Assembly (NCBI GenBank): GCA_963930735.1
Contig: CAWVNZ010000423.1
Location: forward strand, 1 to 64,000
Reading direction: 5' to 3'
Length of the DNA: 64,000 nt
Source: Dioctria linearis
Lineage: Eukaryota > Arthropoda > Insecta > Diptera > Asilidae
The translations under genes and the position numbers were made by a program. Of this stretch, positions 27,390 to 35,844 are shown in pieces. The notes under the pieces were generated by a model. It searched no databases and was not told where the DNA came from. It saw only the letters and a program-made list of their open reading frames with translations. Position 1 is the first letter of the stretch, and every line of letters begins with the position of its first letter.

Positions 27390-27430
27390 GATCTGAAGGC
27401 CTTACCTCTGGTAGGGGGACTCTTCAGATC
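27390..27430 (-). other. LTR hairpin (9-bp perfect stem)
   Basis: GATCTGAAG at 27390-27398 and its exact inverse CTTCAGATC at 27422-27430 enclose a 23-base loop. The same structure is at 36369-36409 in the other LTR. Position close to the inner part of the LTR would place it in element RNA. A role in RNA packaging, 3'-end formation or regulation is only a guess. Confidence 0.55.
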
Positions 27431-27616
27431 ACTTCAAAAGTTAGGAAAACTCTGCTTGTTCCTAGCAACATCAACTGAATTTATTTAAGTTCTCCCTCCA
27501 TCGATTTATTGAAAAAATTCAAAGTAAAAATCTATCGGCCAATCAATTTCTTCGATAAGTGAAAAAGATGCTATTCTCAGCAAGAATCGATTTAAGGGGA
27601 AAAGTGATTAAATCGT

Positions 27617-27641
27617 ATGAGTTCAAGTACTTTGAACTCAT
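27617..27641. promoter_or_regulatory. Perfect 25-bp palindromic motif in LTR
   Basis: ATGAGTTCAA and TTGAACTCAT are exact inverted arms around GTACT. The same motif lies at 36596-36620 in the other LTR. A degenerate second copy is 100 bp further on. Such a dyad would suit a dimeric DNA-binding protein, but no factor can be named from the sequence. Confidence 0.5.
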
Positions 27642-27716
27642 CACAAAAAACGTAAATCGCTTGCGTCGGCATTATTGGTTTTCGTGACAAAAATATTTTA
27701 AAATCGCATAATTCAT

Positions 27717-27741
27717 ATGCGTTCAAGTACTTTAAACTCAT
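27717..27741. promoter_or_regulatory. Degenerate second copy of the LTR palindrome
   Basis: ATGCGTTCAA, GTACT, TTAAACTCAT: same core and spacing as the motif at 27617, with a few changed arm bases. Flanking sequence is also loosely similar (AATCG before, CATC after, GTAAA/GTTTACG and GCGTCGG/TTGGCG later), suggesting an old tandem duplication of about 100 bp inside the LTR. The counterpart is at 36696-36720. Confidence 0.45.
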
Positions 27742-28026
27742 CGCGAGGAAATTGTTTACGTTGGCGTAAATAATTTAGAAGGTGAAATCCGAGATACTAA
27801 CATTTGCTTTGGAGAAATTTTGTGAGAAAAAGTAACCAAGATAATTTAGGAAAGAAATTTATTGGTTTCATGCTAGTGCGATGCATGTTTTAGGATTTTA
27901 ATGCTAGTGAGATGAAAATGTTTTGAATTTCAGGGTAATTAACAGATAACGCCAACGAGGGATGTTAATGATGTCACGTGAAGTAACTAGGGTGTAAGGT
28001 GACGCGTATAGCGAGCACTTACAACA

Positions 28027-28037
28027 CCATCCCCCTT
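28027..28037 (-). promoter_or_regulatory. Polypurine tract for plus-strand priming
   Basis: Read on the minus strand, AAGGGGGATGG lies directly before the downstream LTR start TGTTGT. A G-rich purine tract abutting the 3' LTR is the expected second-strand primer site of LTR retroelements. One T interrupts the purines, which is common in gypsy-type tracts. Confidence 0.85.
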
Positions 28038-28510
28038 AGAAAAGAAAGTTGCATTCTGTGAATGAACTTTCGTTGCCAAGAATAAAAAGGAATAAAATTA
28101 AATGAATGTACTTGTGTTACGGATTAGAGGAAGAATCCGCAAAATTCAGCTGATGTTTTCTAATATATTGTACATTTTTTTTTTAAGAGTAAGTATTGAA
28201 ATGACTAATAATATATTTATATTTTAAACTAACTATAGTAAATTAAATCAACAAACAATAATAAGGTTTACGTAAAAAATTTTCTGTTGTTTTTTTTTTC
28301 TTCTAATACTATTTAATTAAATCGAAAATTATCGCTATGATATATAAATGTATGTAAGTATGATAATATGAATATATATGTATGAAAAATCGGGCTTTCT
28401 TCTACCTCTTTTTTTTTTGTTTGTTTTTTTTTTTTTTTCAAATAGCTAGATATATAGATATGTACGTAAATTTAATAATATGAATATATATATGTGTAAC
28501 GTTGTTTACA
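28038..28510 (-). other. 3' untranslated region of the element
   Basis: AT-rich stretch between the env stop codon and the purine tract. It holds poly-T runs (28170s, 28290s and 28410-28440) and two related ATATGAATATATATATG-type stretches near 28366 and 28480. No ORF of note on either strand. Simple-sequence runs like these are typical of the env-to-LTR spacer and are poorly conserved. Confidence 0.75.
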
Positions 28511-30325
28511 TTACGGCTTATCTGTCCCAGTGCTCTTACTCGTTTTTCTTTCCAATGTTAATTTAAGTGGTTGGCTAGAGCCGGGAAAAGGTTCAGGTTT
28601 CATATCTAGTGAGTTTTTTGTTTTCTTTAGACAATTACACGTCAGTTTCTTCCATAATATCATAATTGTAAGGGCAATAATTGCTGCCACGGTAATGTAG
28701 CTTATCGTGTATTGATGTACGTCATGTTTTGTGGGCATGGGGAATCCCTGGTTCTCATATTGCTTTTGTTTTGCGAGAGCTTCGCTTATTGCTTTGAGGT
28801 CGTTGTCATTATGGTATTTCAGCACTTGTGTTGGGTATTCATTTGATATGAGATGTTGATTTAGGTCAGGGATGACCGATATATTTTGCGAAATATTTAT
28901 AGAGGGTAGGTAGAAGCTATTTGTACGAGATGTCTGGGTATTGTGTGATTCAAGAGTTAATTCTTTAGACCTAATATAACAACCTGGCGTTATTTTTAAT
29001 ATACCGCTTCCGTTGATATGTATTGGAGTGACTGTATTTCCGCATATGGCATCGAGGGTGTTTTGCGCGTTGAGAACAAAAAGCCAATGGTTCGGTTGTG
29101 ATAACTGTATCCAATAGTTTGTCGCGGGCAAACTGCGAATATCGCAATCTTGAGGTATTTTAGTTACATGTTGAAGAAGTTTTACTACGCACAGACTTTG
29201 GGTTGAGCGTGAGTTAAATATAGGGTGTATTATACGGCAAAGATAGTAAGCAAGATTATTGGTCACACAATTACTCAAATCGAGTTTGTTGAGAGGGTAA
29301 TAGTGTTCACGGCTAAGATCAATGAGCAGATATTCTATTGATGGTTGGATATAATTAAATATATGTTGTTTTGTATTGGGAATTGGCAATGGTATGACTT
29401 TAAATAGTTGGTAGCTAGTAGTAGATGGGAGTGGTATTTTAATTTCAAAAATAATTTTATTATTTATAGTTGCTGTACTGACATGGCTAATTTGGTAAAG
29501 TTGTACAATTTGATTTTCAGTTTGGGAAATCGGCAAAATAGTGTTTGGAGGTAAATTGTCTTGTATATCAAGGAGCAACTGTTTGATTTGGATAGCTGTA
29601 ATTATGGAAGGATGCAGTTTGCCGTGTCTAACGTCTATTAATAGGTCCACGAGGTGGTTAAGTGTGTATTGGTGACGCATTAGAACGAGAGTGGCATGAG
29701 AGACTAAAGTCTCCCATTCGATTACTACCCTATGTGTGTCAACCTCTTTATTGAATGTAACTAGGGTGTCCCTAAACCTTTTTAGTTTTTCCTCGATGTG
29801 ATCGACCTGGTTTTTGATGTTAAATCTAGTTTTATTAAAGACGTTTGTTGTGCTTTCCAAAATAAGGGTTTGGTTTTTGATAAGGTCTAATAGGTAATTA
29901 TTGTTATAAGTTAAATTATTTATCTTTTCCTCATAATTCTTTGCATCGTTCTCATCTAACGTTCCAAATAAGGTTTTGCTTACACTCCCTATAGCGTTAA
30001 ATAGCCCTCTTTTTGTTCGCGTGTTACGTGGTTTTAGCAATTGTTCCCTGAGCCCAATATCAGACATTGTTGTATTAATAATTTGCGCTACTCCTTGACA
30101 GTATCTTAGCTCTTCCACCTGTGAGCCTATATTATCACAAAGTGTGGAAATATGTGACGCATATTTCTGTAGAAGTGTGGTTTCATACAGCAAGTTTTTT
30201 AAATCGAAGTAGACAATGGCTTTCCATTCATAGCTGTATAGCCCAACGTCTCCCACTTCTTCGAAGTAGATGCCGGAGTTGGTGTTAAGCTTCGTAATTG
30301 TCACGGGGTCTTCTGCACATACCAT
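28511..30325 (-). CDS. env: Envelope glycoprotein (errantivirus Env, baculovirus-F-like)
   Basis: 604 codons from the first ATG. Class I fusion-type envelope, acting at the cell surface and virion membrane. Visible features: a furin-type cleavage site RTKR at residues 103-106, followed by GLFNAIGSVSKTLFG, matching the glycine/phenylalanine-rich fusion-peptide region of insect errantivirus Env and baculovirus F proteins. There are many N-x-S/T sites and paired cysteines in the ectodomain, a membrane anchor at about residues 543-558, and a basic cytoplasmic tail of about 46 residues. The ATG is probably not the real start: the open frame continues upstream to about 30368 with Ile/Leu/Phe-rich codons resembling a signal peptide and is preceded by a splice acceptor, so translation likely begins in a spliced upstream exon. 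The ORF is intact. Family assignment is firm; activity is unknown. Confidence 0.9.
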   Translation of the reverse strand: MVCAEDPVTITKLNTNSGIYFEEVGDVGLYSYEWKAIVYFDLKNLLYETTLLQKYASHISTLCDNIGSQVEELRYCQGVAQIINTTMSDIGLREQLLKPRNTRTKRGLFNAIGSVSKTLFGTLDENDAKNYEEKINNLTYNNNYLLDLIKNQTLILESTTNVFNKTRFNIKNQVDHIEEKLKRFRDTLVTFNKEVDTHRVVIEWETLVSHATLVLMRHQYTLNHLVDLLIDVRHGKLHPSIITAIQIKQLLLDIQDNLPPNTILPISQTENQIVQLYQISHVSTATINNKIIFEIKIPLPSTTSYQLFKVIPLPIPNTKQHIFNYIQPSIEYLLIDLSREHYYPLNKLDLSNCVTNNLAYYLCRIIHPIFNSRSTQSLCVVKLLQHVTKIPQDCDIRSLPATNYWIQLSQPNHWLFVLNAQNTLDAICGNTVTPIHINGSGILKITPGCYIRSKELTLESHNTQTSRTNSFYLPSINISQNISVIPDLNQHLISNEYPTQVLKYHNDNDLKAISEALAKQKQYENQGFPMPTKHDVHQYTISYITVAAIIALTIMILWKKLTCNCLKKTKNSLDMKPEPFPGSSQPLKLTLERKTSKSTGTDKP

Positions 30326-30368
30326 GGATACGCTCCCAATAATGGTGAGGAGGATGAATATTATTGAC

Positions 30369-30370
30369 CT
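30369..30370 (-). promoter_or_regulatory. Candidate splice acceptor for env mRNA
   Basis: On the minus strand TATTGCAG is followed by the exon base at 30368, just upstream of the hydrophobic leader codons of env. The reading phase from here matches the env frame and that of the leader ORF ending at the donor at 35847-35848. Errantivirus env is known to be made from a spliced subgenomic RNA. The preceding stretch is A-rich rather than pyrimidine-rich, which weakens the prediction. Confidence 0.55.
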
Positions 30371-30393
30371 GCAATATGTTTTTCTTTGTTTAT

Positions 30394-31530
30394 TCAGTCA
30401 ATAAATGCCTTAAGATTGTTGTTATGCACTGTTTTATTTTTATTTTTAACTTTGATTGTCGTGTTTTCACTAGAATTTATTTGTATTATCTCGTAAGGGC
30501 CGGACCAAAGAGGATCGAATTTGTTCTTACGGGCGTGGTTTTTTAAGAGCACTTTTTCTCCGATACTGAAAGTTTTTGGTTTTGAATATTTGTCATAATT
30601 GGATTTGCTCTTTTCCTTTTGAATGAGAAGAGTTTCTTTAGCTATCCTGTAGCCGTGCTGTAGCCGGGCCTTTAACTCATTTGCATAGTTCTCATAATTA
30701 TAACAGGTTTTTGGTTCGGACTTCAGTGGTGATGGAATGGTAGCTGCGAAACCATAGAGAAGCTCGTGTGGGGTGTAGTTGGTACTTGAATGTGGTGTCG
30801 TATTATATACGAACATAGAATAGGGTATCCAAGAATCCCAAGTTGATACGTCTCTGTTGACGTAGTGTCGCAAATATTCAGCGAGGGTTCTGTGGGACCG
30901 TTCCAGAGCTCCGTTGCTTTGGGGGTGATAAGGTGTAGTTTGAAGTTTTTTGATCTTCAATAATTTACATACTTCTGAAAACATCTCGCTCATGAAATTC
31001 GAACCTTGATCTGTTAAGATAGAGTCTGGCACACCATGTCGGCAGATTATTTTTGTAATGTAGGCTTCTGCGACGACTCGTGCTTCTATACTTGCCAAAG
31101 GGATGGCATCAGAATACTTGGTAAGATCGTCTTGGAAGGTGAGCAAATATTTGTTTCCATTATGACTAATAGGAAGACCAACTATATCCAGAAAAATTTT
31201 TTCGAATGGCCTTGAACTGGCTGTCGTTATTTTCATAGGGATCTTTGTATTCCGTGTTAACTTATTGGTCTGGCATGAGGGGCATTTTTTTATGAATTCT
31301 TCAACGTCCCTCCGTAAGCTTGCCCAGTTATAGGATTTCCGAATCCGTTTTATGGTCCTTTCTATTCCCTGGTGTCCACCAAAAGGGGACTCATGATAAG
31401 TTTTTAGGACATCCGTAATATCTTTGGGGTTTGTCAGAGTTAATACCTCGGATAGATATATTGTTATGTTGACTGTTTGAAATGTATGCCTGAGTACAGT
31501 TTTTATCTCAGAAAAGGTGTGAAATATATA
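30394..31530 (-). pseudogene. pol: Integrase part of pol, out of frame with RT
   Basis: Integrase inserts the DNA copy into host chromosomes. In this frame an N-terminal HHCC zinc module is visible (His codons near 31394 and 31373, Cys pair CPSC at 31284-31273). It is followed by the catalytic core with D, D and E at residues 17, 76 and 112 counted from the internal Met at 31236, giving D-x58-D-x35-E as expected for DD35E enzymes. The C-terminal module contains LWSGPYEII, the GPY/F motif. The frame is open and coherent from about 31530 to the stop at 30394. It is offset by one base from the RT/RNase H frame, which stops at 31508, so a small indel near 31508-31540 separates integrase from pol. 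There is no evidence for separate expression; Met 31236 lies inside the domain. Confidence 0.85.
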
Positions 31531-34363
31531 TGTGCATTTCCTTAAGTTTTTGTTGGGTATGAAAATCCTGTATTTTTCCGCAGGCTTTTAGAAGTGTCGT
31601 TGAAACAGATTTCGTCTTGAGAGGTAGTTTAATTAGCGCTAATACATATGTGCACTTCTTCGTTGGTTCTATTATAAAAGTTTTCTCTTTCAATTTTTTT
31701 TTCAACTGGGGAATTTCCTTCTTAAGAGACAATATCTCTTTCTGATCGTTGTCTGATAGAAGATAAAATTTGTATTTGACATTTTTAACATCCGTTAAAT
31801 GGCTTGTGTTCACTATTATGGGGGCATCTTCCTCAGAGTGAATTGACGATAAGTAATTATTGAACCATTCATCGATATCGGTGTCACTTTCGTCATTCTT
31901 CGCACACTTTGCTTGTTGTCTGGTCAACATATTTACTACTTTATTTTGAATTTCTCTCTCGTTTTCCGGTATAATTCGGCTCAGTGCATCGGCATTTCTG
32001 TTGAGCTTTCCTGCCTTATAAGAAATTTCGTAATCGTACTCCTCTAGCCGTATCCTCCAGCGCATAAGTCGGGAGGAGCAGTCCTTTAGGTTCATTAGCC
32101 AGACTAAGGGCTTGTGATCGGTTAGAATGGTAAACGTTCTGCCATATATATAAGGTCTGAACTGCTCTACAGCGTACACGATGGCGAGCAGTTCCTTTTC
32201 TATGGTAGAGTACCGAGTTTCAGCGGGGTTTAGGGTCCTACTTGCATAACATATAGGATGTTCTCCATCTATTCCCTGCTGCGACAGGACGGCTCCTAAA
32301 GCTATATCGCTTGCATCGGTAGTGATAAAAAAATTTTTATCGAACTGCGGATATGCGAGGATTGGAGCGGTTATGAGATTTTTCTTTAATATTTTGAAGG
32401 ATTCCTCGCAGAAGGAGTCCCATTTGAAGGGAGTATCCTTTTTTAGTAGCTTAGTGAGAGGATGTGCAATTTTTGCAAAGTTAGAGATAAATCGCCTATA
32501 GTAGCCTACGAAACCCAAAAATGCTTTGATATCTTTTGCTTTCTTTGGGGTAGGATATGTTTTTACGGCTTCGATCTTTGATGGATCAGGATGTATGCCA
32601 TCTGAGCAAACGACATGTCCCAAGTAAGCGATTTCTCGTTGGAGAAAATGACATTTCTCGGGCTGCAGCTTGAGGTTACTTTCTCGAAGTCTTTCGAAAA
32701 CTTCAGTTAGTTTTTTATTATGATCCCTCAAGGTGTATCCGTAAATGACTATGTCGTCAAGATACACGAAGCAGTGTAAGCCCTGAAGTCCCATAAGTAC
32801 AGAGTTCATAAGCCTTTGGAAGGTGGCTGGAGCTCCTTTCAATCCAAAAGGCATTCTGTTATATTGATAGTGCCCGTATGGGGTGCTGAATGCCGTTTTT
32901 TCCTTACTTTCTTCGTCCATGGGTATTTGATGGAACCCATTGGCTAAATCTAACGTACTGAAATATTTGGATCTTCCGAGTTTGTCCAATATATCAGTTA
33001 TGTTGGGCAGATGGTAAGCATCTCCCATTGTTATTTCATTAAGCCTTCGGAAATCCACTACGACTCTCCATTTCTTGTTCCTTTCACTATCTGATTTTTT
33101 GGGAACTAGAAGGAGCGGGGAATTCCATGGGCATTTACTGGGCCTTATTATTTCTTCTTCCAGCATCTGGTCTATTTGGCGGTTTATTTCTTGCCTCTGT
33201 GACTCCGGAAGTCTATATGGCTTTATGTATATAGGAGGTTTATCAGATAACGTTGGTATCTTATGTGAAGTAACCTCAGTACAAGAGAGTTTGTCTCCTG
33301 GTAGGAAGAATATTTCATTGTAACGACGGCATATATCTAGAACGGATAGCCTTTCTTCCTTATTACAGTGATTTAAATGAAAAATTTCCTCTAGTTTCTT
33401 GAGGCGGTCATGGCCGATAGTTTTATCAGGGCCTATTGGGAGTAAATCATAATCCTGTGGATCTTCCCACTCAGGATTTACTTCGCTCGAAGGGAGAGTG
33501 ATTTCATTTTCATTTAAATTTAATAATAGAATTCGTACTTTCCCATTTCTTGGCTTGGTTAGAACATTACCCAAATATACTCCGGGTTTAATTTCTTTGT
33601 GCACACAAAATAAATTTGTTTGTTTTTCTAAAGGGATTTCTACAACCTTTTGGGATCTTGGTGGAAGAGATATGTTTAAACCACTTGTAGTATCCTCGGT
33701 TTCTATTCCTTGGGTCTTGGACATAGGTTGTAAATTACAGTTCACATAGGCAATGGAATCCACCATTTGGTTTGAGATGTCTGTTCTCTTTGGATTCCTA
33801 TTTACCGAACGTAATTTCCTCGAGTCCGATTCGGGCTTAAAAGGGTCTGTATTAACCAAAATGTCAGCATTTACATGCGTAGTGAAATTTTCGTTTGAAT
33901 TTTTACATTCAGAATTTCGAATTTCCGCGAATTTTAAATTTGTTTTGCCTTCTGAGGCTATTTTTGCTGGTTGTAATTTGCCAGTCTGAGTACACCCGTT
34001 GTGTGTTTCGTTGATTATACTGAGCTCCAAGTAGCTTTCTTCGTAGCTTATTACACATCTGTGTCGCGTTAGAAAATCGTTTCCTAGTAATCCATCGTAG
34101 GGGATTAAAATGTCTTCCTTAATGAGATGAAATGGGTGCTGTATAGAATTATTTTGCATTTTTAAATTGCAGTATGAAATTCCTACTGAATTAAGGCTAT
34201 TCCCGGAAAGAGTAGTAATTTCGCACTTGAGGTCTTGATATATTGGGGTAGAGTCTGTCACCAATTTGAGTTTATAAAGACTGACCTCAGCTCCAGTGTC
34301 TATTAGAAGTGTGGAGTACTTTTTTTTTTGAGTTTGATAAGGGCAATGTAATGAGAATTGCAT
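31508..34363 (-). CDS. pol: Pol: protease, reverse transcriptase and RNase H
   Basis: 951 codons, truncated before integrase by a frameshift. The aspartic protease active site is LIDTGA with the catalytic Asp at residue 22. RT follows, with the palm motif YLDD at residues 534-537 and upstream conserved blocks such as WRVVVDFRRLN and FSTLDLANGFHQI. The Ty3-type RNase H has acidic residues at D683, E722, D749 and D792 in TTDASD, STIEKE, LTDHKP and NADALS. All catalytic positions are present. The apparent start ATG is unlikely to be native: errantivirus pol is made by frameshifting from gag, and the protease begins right at an A10 tract where the frame seems to have slipped. The ORF ends in a TGA at 31508-31510, past RNase H, and integrase continues one frame over. 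A retroelement polyprotein, not a host gene. Confidence 0.93.
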   Translation of the reverse strand: MQFSLHCPYQTQKKKYSTLLIDTGAEVSLYKLKLVTDSTPIYQDLKCEITTLSGNSLNSVGISYCNLKMQNNSIQHPFHLIKEDILIPYDGLLGNDFLTRHRCVISYEESYLELSIINETHNGCTQTGKLQPAKIASEGKTNLKFAEIRNSECKNSNENFTTHVNADILVNTDPFKPESDSRKLRSVNRNPKRTDISNQMVDSIAYVNCNLQPMSKTQGIETEDTTSGLNISLPPRSQKVVEIPLEKQTNLFCVHKEIKPGVYLGNVLTKPRNGKVRILLLNLNENEITLPSSEVNPEWEDPQDYDLLPIGPDKTIGHDRLKKLEEIFHLNHCNKEERLSVLDICRRYNEIFFLPGDKLSCTEVTSHKIPTLSDKPPIYIKPYRLPESQRQEINRQIDQMLEEEIIRPSKCPWNSPLLLVPKKSDSERNKKWRVVVDFRRLNEITMGDAYHLPNITDILDKLGRSKYFSTLDLANGFHQIPMDEESKEKTAFSTPYGHYQYNRMPFGLKGAPATFQRLMNSVLMGLQGLHCFVYLDDIVIYGYTLRDHNKKLTEVFERLRESNLKLQPEKCHFLQREIAYLGHVVCSDGIHPDPSKIEAVKTYPTPKKAKDIKAFLGFVGYYRRFISNFAKIAHPLTKLLKKDTPFKWDSFCEESFKILKKNLITAPILAYPQFDKNFFITTDASDIALGAVLSQQGIDGEHPICYASRTLNPAETRYSTIEKELLAIVYAVEQFRPYIYGRTFTILTDHKPLVWLMNLKDCSSRLMRWRIRLEEYDYEISYKAGKLNRNADALSRIIPENEREIQNKVVNMLTRQQAKCAKNDESDTDIDEWFNNYLSSIHSEEDAPIIVNTSHLTDVKNVKYKFYLLSDNDQKEILSLKKEIPQLKKKLKEKTFIIEPTKKCTYVLALIKLPLKTKSVSTTLLKACGKIQDFHTQQKLKEMHIYISHLF

Positions 34364-34502
34364 TTCTCGAAATTATTATTGGAACTCGAATCAGTGTTCT
34401 GATTTTTGGTGTATCACGGCTTTTGTTACACGGGTGGAGTCGCCGGTGCCCTCCATCCGCGGTTGATCGTTTTCCGATCCATAATCCATTAACATATTCC
34501 AT
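34287..34502 (-). other. Gag-pol overlap in the -1 frame, with A10 slip site
   Basis: The -1 frame relative to gag is open from 34502 to 34287 and overlaps the last 112 bases of gag, the usual geometry for a gag-to-pol -1 ribosomal frameshift. The protease active-site ORF is, however, in the same frame as gag and is separated from it by TGA (34391) and two TAA codons (34376, 34373). The -1 frame and the protease frame meet at a run of ten A residues (minus strand; plus 34320-34329). A one-base change in that homopolymer, real or a sequencing error, would explain the mismatch. Which upstream frame is ancestral is not certain. Confidence 0.5.
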
Positions 34503-35380
34503 CTGACCTGCCTAGCTGGAGTCGGATGTATATTCCGAGAAGCGGGAAATATTCGTGTTTGATTATTATTATTAGATCTATATATCTCTTGGTTTCTGTT
34601 TCTTTCGTCTTGAATCCGAGTTCTACTTTCACTCCTATGGTGATTAGGTTTTTTGCAATAACTGCAGTTCAATCGATGAACTTCCCTCTTTATGTGAGGA
34701 CCAGTAGTGTAAAATGATGGGATGACCTTGTTACGGAAACAGGTGTTCTTCGTGTGGCCTCTTTTACCACAAATATCGCAAGTTGGAATTGACTTGTTTG
34801 TTTCACTGGGCTTTGCAAAATTTTCGAGACGTATTGCATGCTCTGAAGCATAAAGGACGAGTTTACGTAAAGTTGTCTCGCCTTTGGACTTAACAATTAC
34901 ACGTAACTGTTCACTTAGCAGGCCGTCTTCGAAGGTCTTGATTGCATTTAACTCATTCTCTTCTAATAAAAACTTTTTTGCTACCGCGTCGGTTACGTTC
35001 TGGGATGTGACGTTATTTAGTTCACACAAAAGTTTACTTAACCTTTGTGCGAATTCATCGATGCTTTCCCTGGAGTTTTGTTTGAGACGCAGGAGCTCGG
35101 CCTGAACCGTTACTCTTGGGCGTCTATCTAAGAATTGGTCCTCAAGGAATTCCCTTAGAGTTACCCAATCTTTAAAATCTCGATGCTTCAATGCTTCGTA
35201 TGCAGGACCGATTATTCTGGTTTTCACGACACTAAGAAAAAGGTTTTTATCAGCTTCCCCCTCTGTGGTGTCAAAGAGAATCTTGCAGCAATTAATGAAT
35301 CGATCTAATTCATTGGGGCTGCCATCGAAATCCGGTATCATATTCCGGGCATCGGAAAGAGAAATTTTTATTTCAGTCAT
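34391..35380 (-). CDS. gag: Gag structural polyprotein
   Basis: 329 codons starting MTEIKISLSDARNMIP. Gag assembles the particle and packages the RNA. Residues 1 to about 190 look like an errantivirus capsid domain, with PDFDGSPNELDRF near the start and QNSRESIDEFAQRL in the middle. Next comes a canonical CCHC knuckle with C201, C204, H209 and C214 (CX2CX4HX4C). A second knuckle begins at C239 with C242 and H247, but the last position (252) is Ser instead of Cys, so it is degenerate. The tail is basic and Asn/Arg-rich, as expected for RNA binding. The start was chosen as the first ATG after the leader, with an open frame and conserved capsid motifs directly following. Gag ends in TGA; pol must be reached by frameshifting. 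Confidence 0.9.
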   Translation of the reverse strand: MTEIKISLSDARNMIPDFDGSPNELDRFINCCKILFDTTEGEADKNLFLSVVKTRIIGPAYEALKHRDFKDWVTLREFLEDQFLDRRPRVTVQAELLRLKQNSRESIDEFAQRLSKLLCELNNVTSQNVTDAVAKKFLLEENELNAIKTFEDGLLSEQLRVIVKSKGETTLRKLVLYASEHAIRLENFAKPSETNKSIPTCDICGKRGHTKNTCFRNKVIPSFYTTGPHIKREVHRLNCSYCKKPNHHRSESRTRIQDERNRNQEIYRSNNNNQTRIFPASRNIHPTPARQVRWNMLMDYGSENDQPRMEGTGDSTRVTKAVIHQKSEH

Positions 35381-35820
35381 TTTTAATTGGGGGGCCTGAG
35401 TAGCCGGAGGACAACTAAAGCTTCGCCTTTTGCGTTTCGCGTTAGCAAAAGCAGGCTGCCGGTTAGTGTAACTATTCCGTCGGGTTCGTATGGTGCCGTT
35501 CTTTATTCTTTTTGAGACAATTGGATAGACAACAATGGAATTTTACTTTAAGACCGAATCACTTGATGAATTGTAAAAAGAGAAAAAAAAACCCACTCAC
35601 TTATTTAGACAAAAACAACTCGAGCAAGTACACTCTTGGGACTCACAAAAGATAGTACGCAATCATTACACTTTTTCTTAAACAAATTCACTTAAAATTT
35701 CCGCAACCTTTCTCAAATTTTCTGAATTCTGCACTCTTAATTATATATATATATGTATATTTTTTTGCATCTAGGCAAGTTTAAGCAAATTTAATGAGAG
35801 ATATACTAAATATATTTGAA

Positions 35821-35832
35821 AAATATGCAATA
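35821..35832 (-). promoter_or_regulatory. Single Su(Hw)-like site in leader
   Basis: Minus strand TATTGCATATTT fits the YRYTGCATAYYY consensus known for Suppressor of Hairy-wing sites in the gypsy insulator, and lies in the same part of the element (leader, before gag). Gypsy has a cluster of about a dozen; only one clear match is seen here, so a functional insulator is doubtful and chance in AT-rich DNA is possible. Confidence 0.3.
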
Positions 35833-35844
35833 CAAACAAACACC

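Larger units (their letters stand above)
27204..28026 (-). repeat. 3' LTR of the retroelement (823 bp)
   Basis: Direct repeat of 36183-36979 at a constant offset of 8979 bp until a 26-bp length difference. It begins TGTTCTGGG and ends ACTTACAACA on the plus strand. In element orientation this is the downstream LTR because the purine tract and env lie just above it. Five mismatches to the other LTR are visible (near 27236, 27249, 27454, 27905 and 27921). It keeps 27956-27981, which the other LTR lacks; that segment contains TCACGTGA. Internal structures include two 25-bp palindromic motifs 100 bp apart and a 9-bp-stem hairpin at 27390-27430. Confidence 0.95.

Noticed and set aside
27279..27488. 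69-codon plus-strand ORF in the LTR, repeated at 36258-36467
   Set aside because: It is antisense to the element, duplicated only because the LTR is duplicated, rich in low-complexity residues and without recognisable domain.
30325..30325. First ATG as the true start of env
   Set aside because: Hydrophobic signal-like codons are open in frame just upstream and follow a splice acceptor, so the ATG most likely falls within or just after the signal peptide.
31236..31236. Separate integrase gene starting at this Met
   Set aside because: The HHCC zinc module lies upstream in the same open frame, so the Met is internal to the integrase domain; there is no sign of an independent promoter or start.
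33075..33989. Plus-strand ORFs of about 80 codons opposite pol, and similar ones at 30364, 34309, 34526 and 34884
   Set aside because: They are antisense shadows of clearly recognised pol, gag and env coding sequence.
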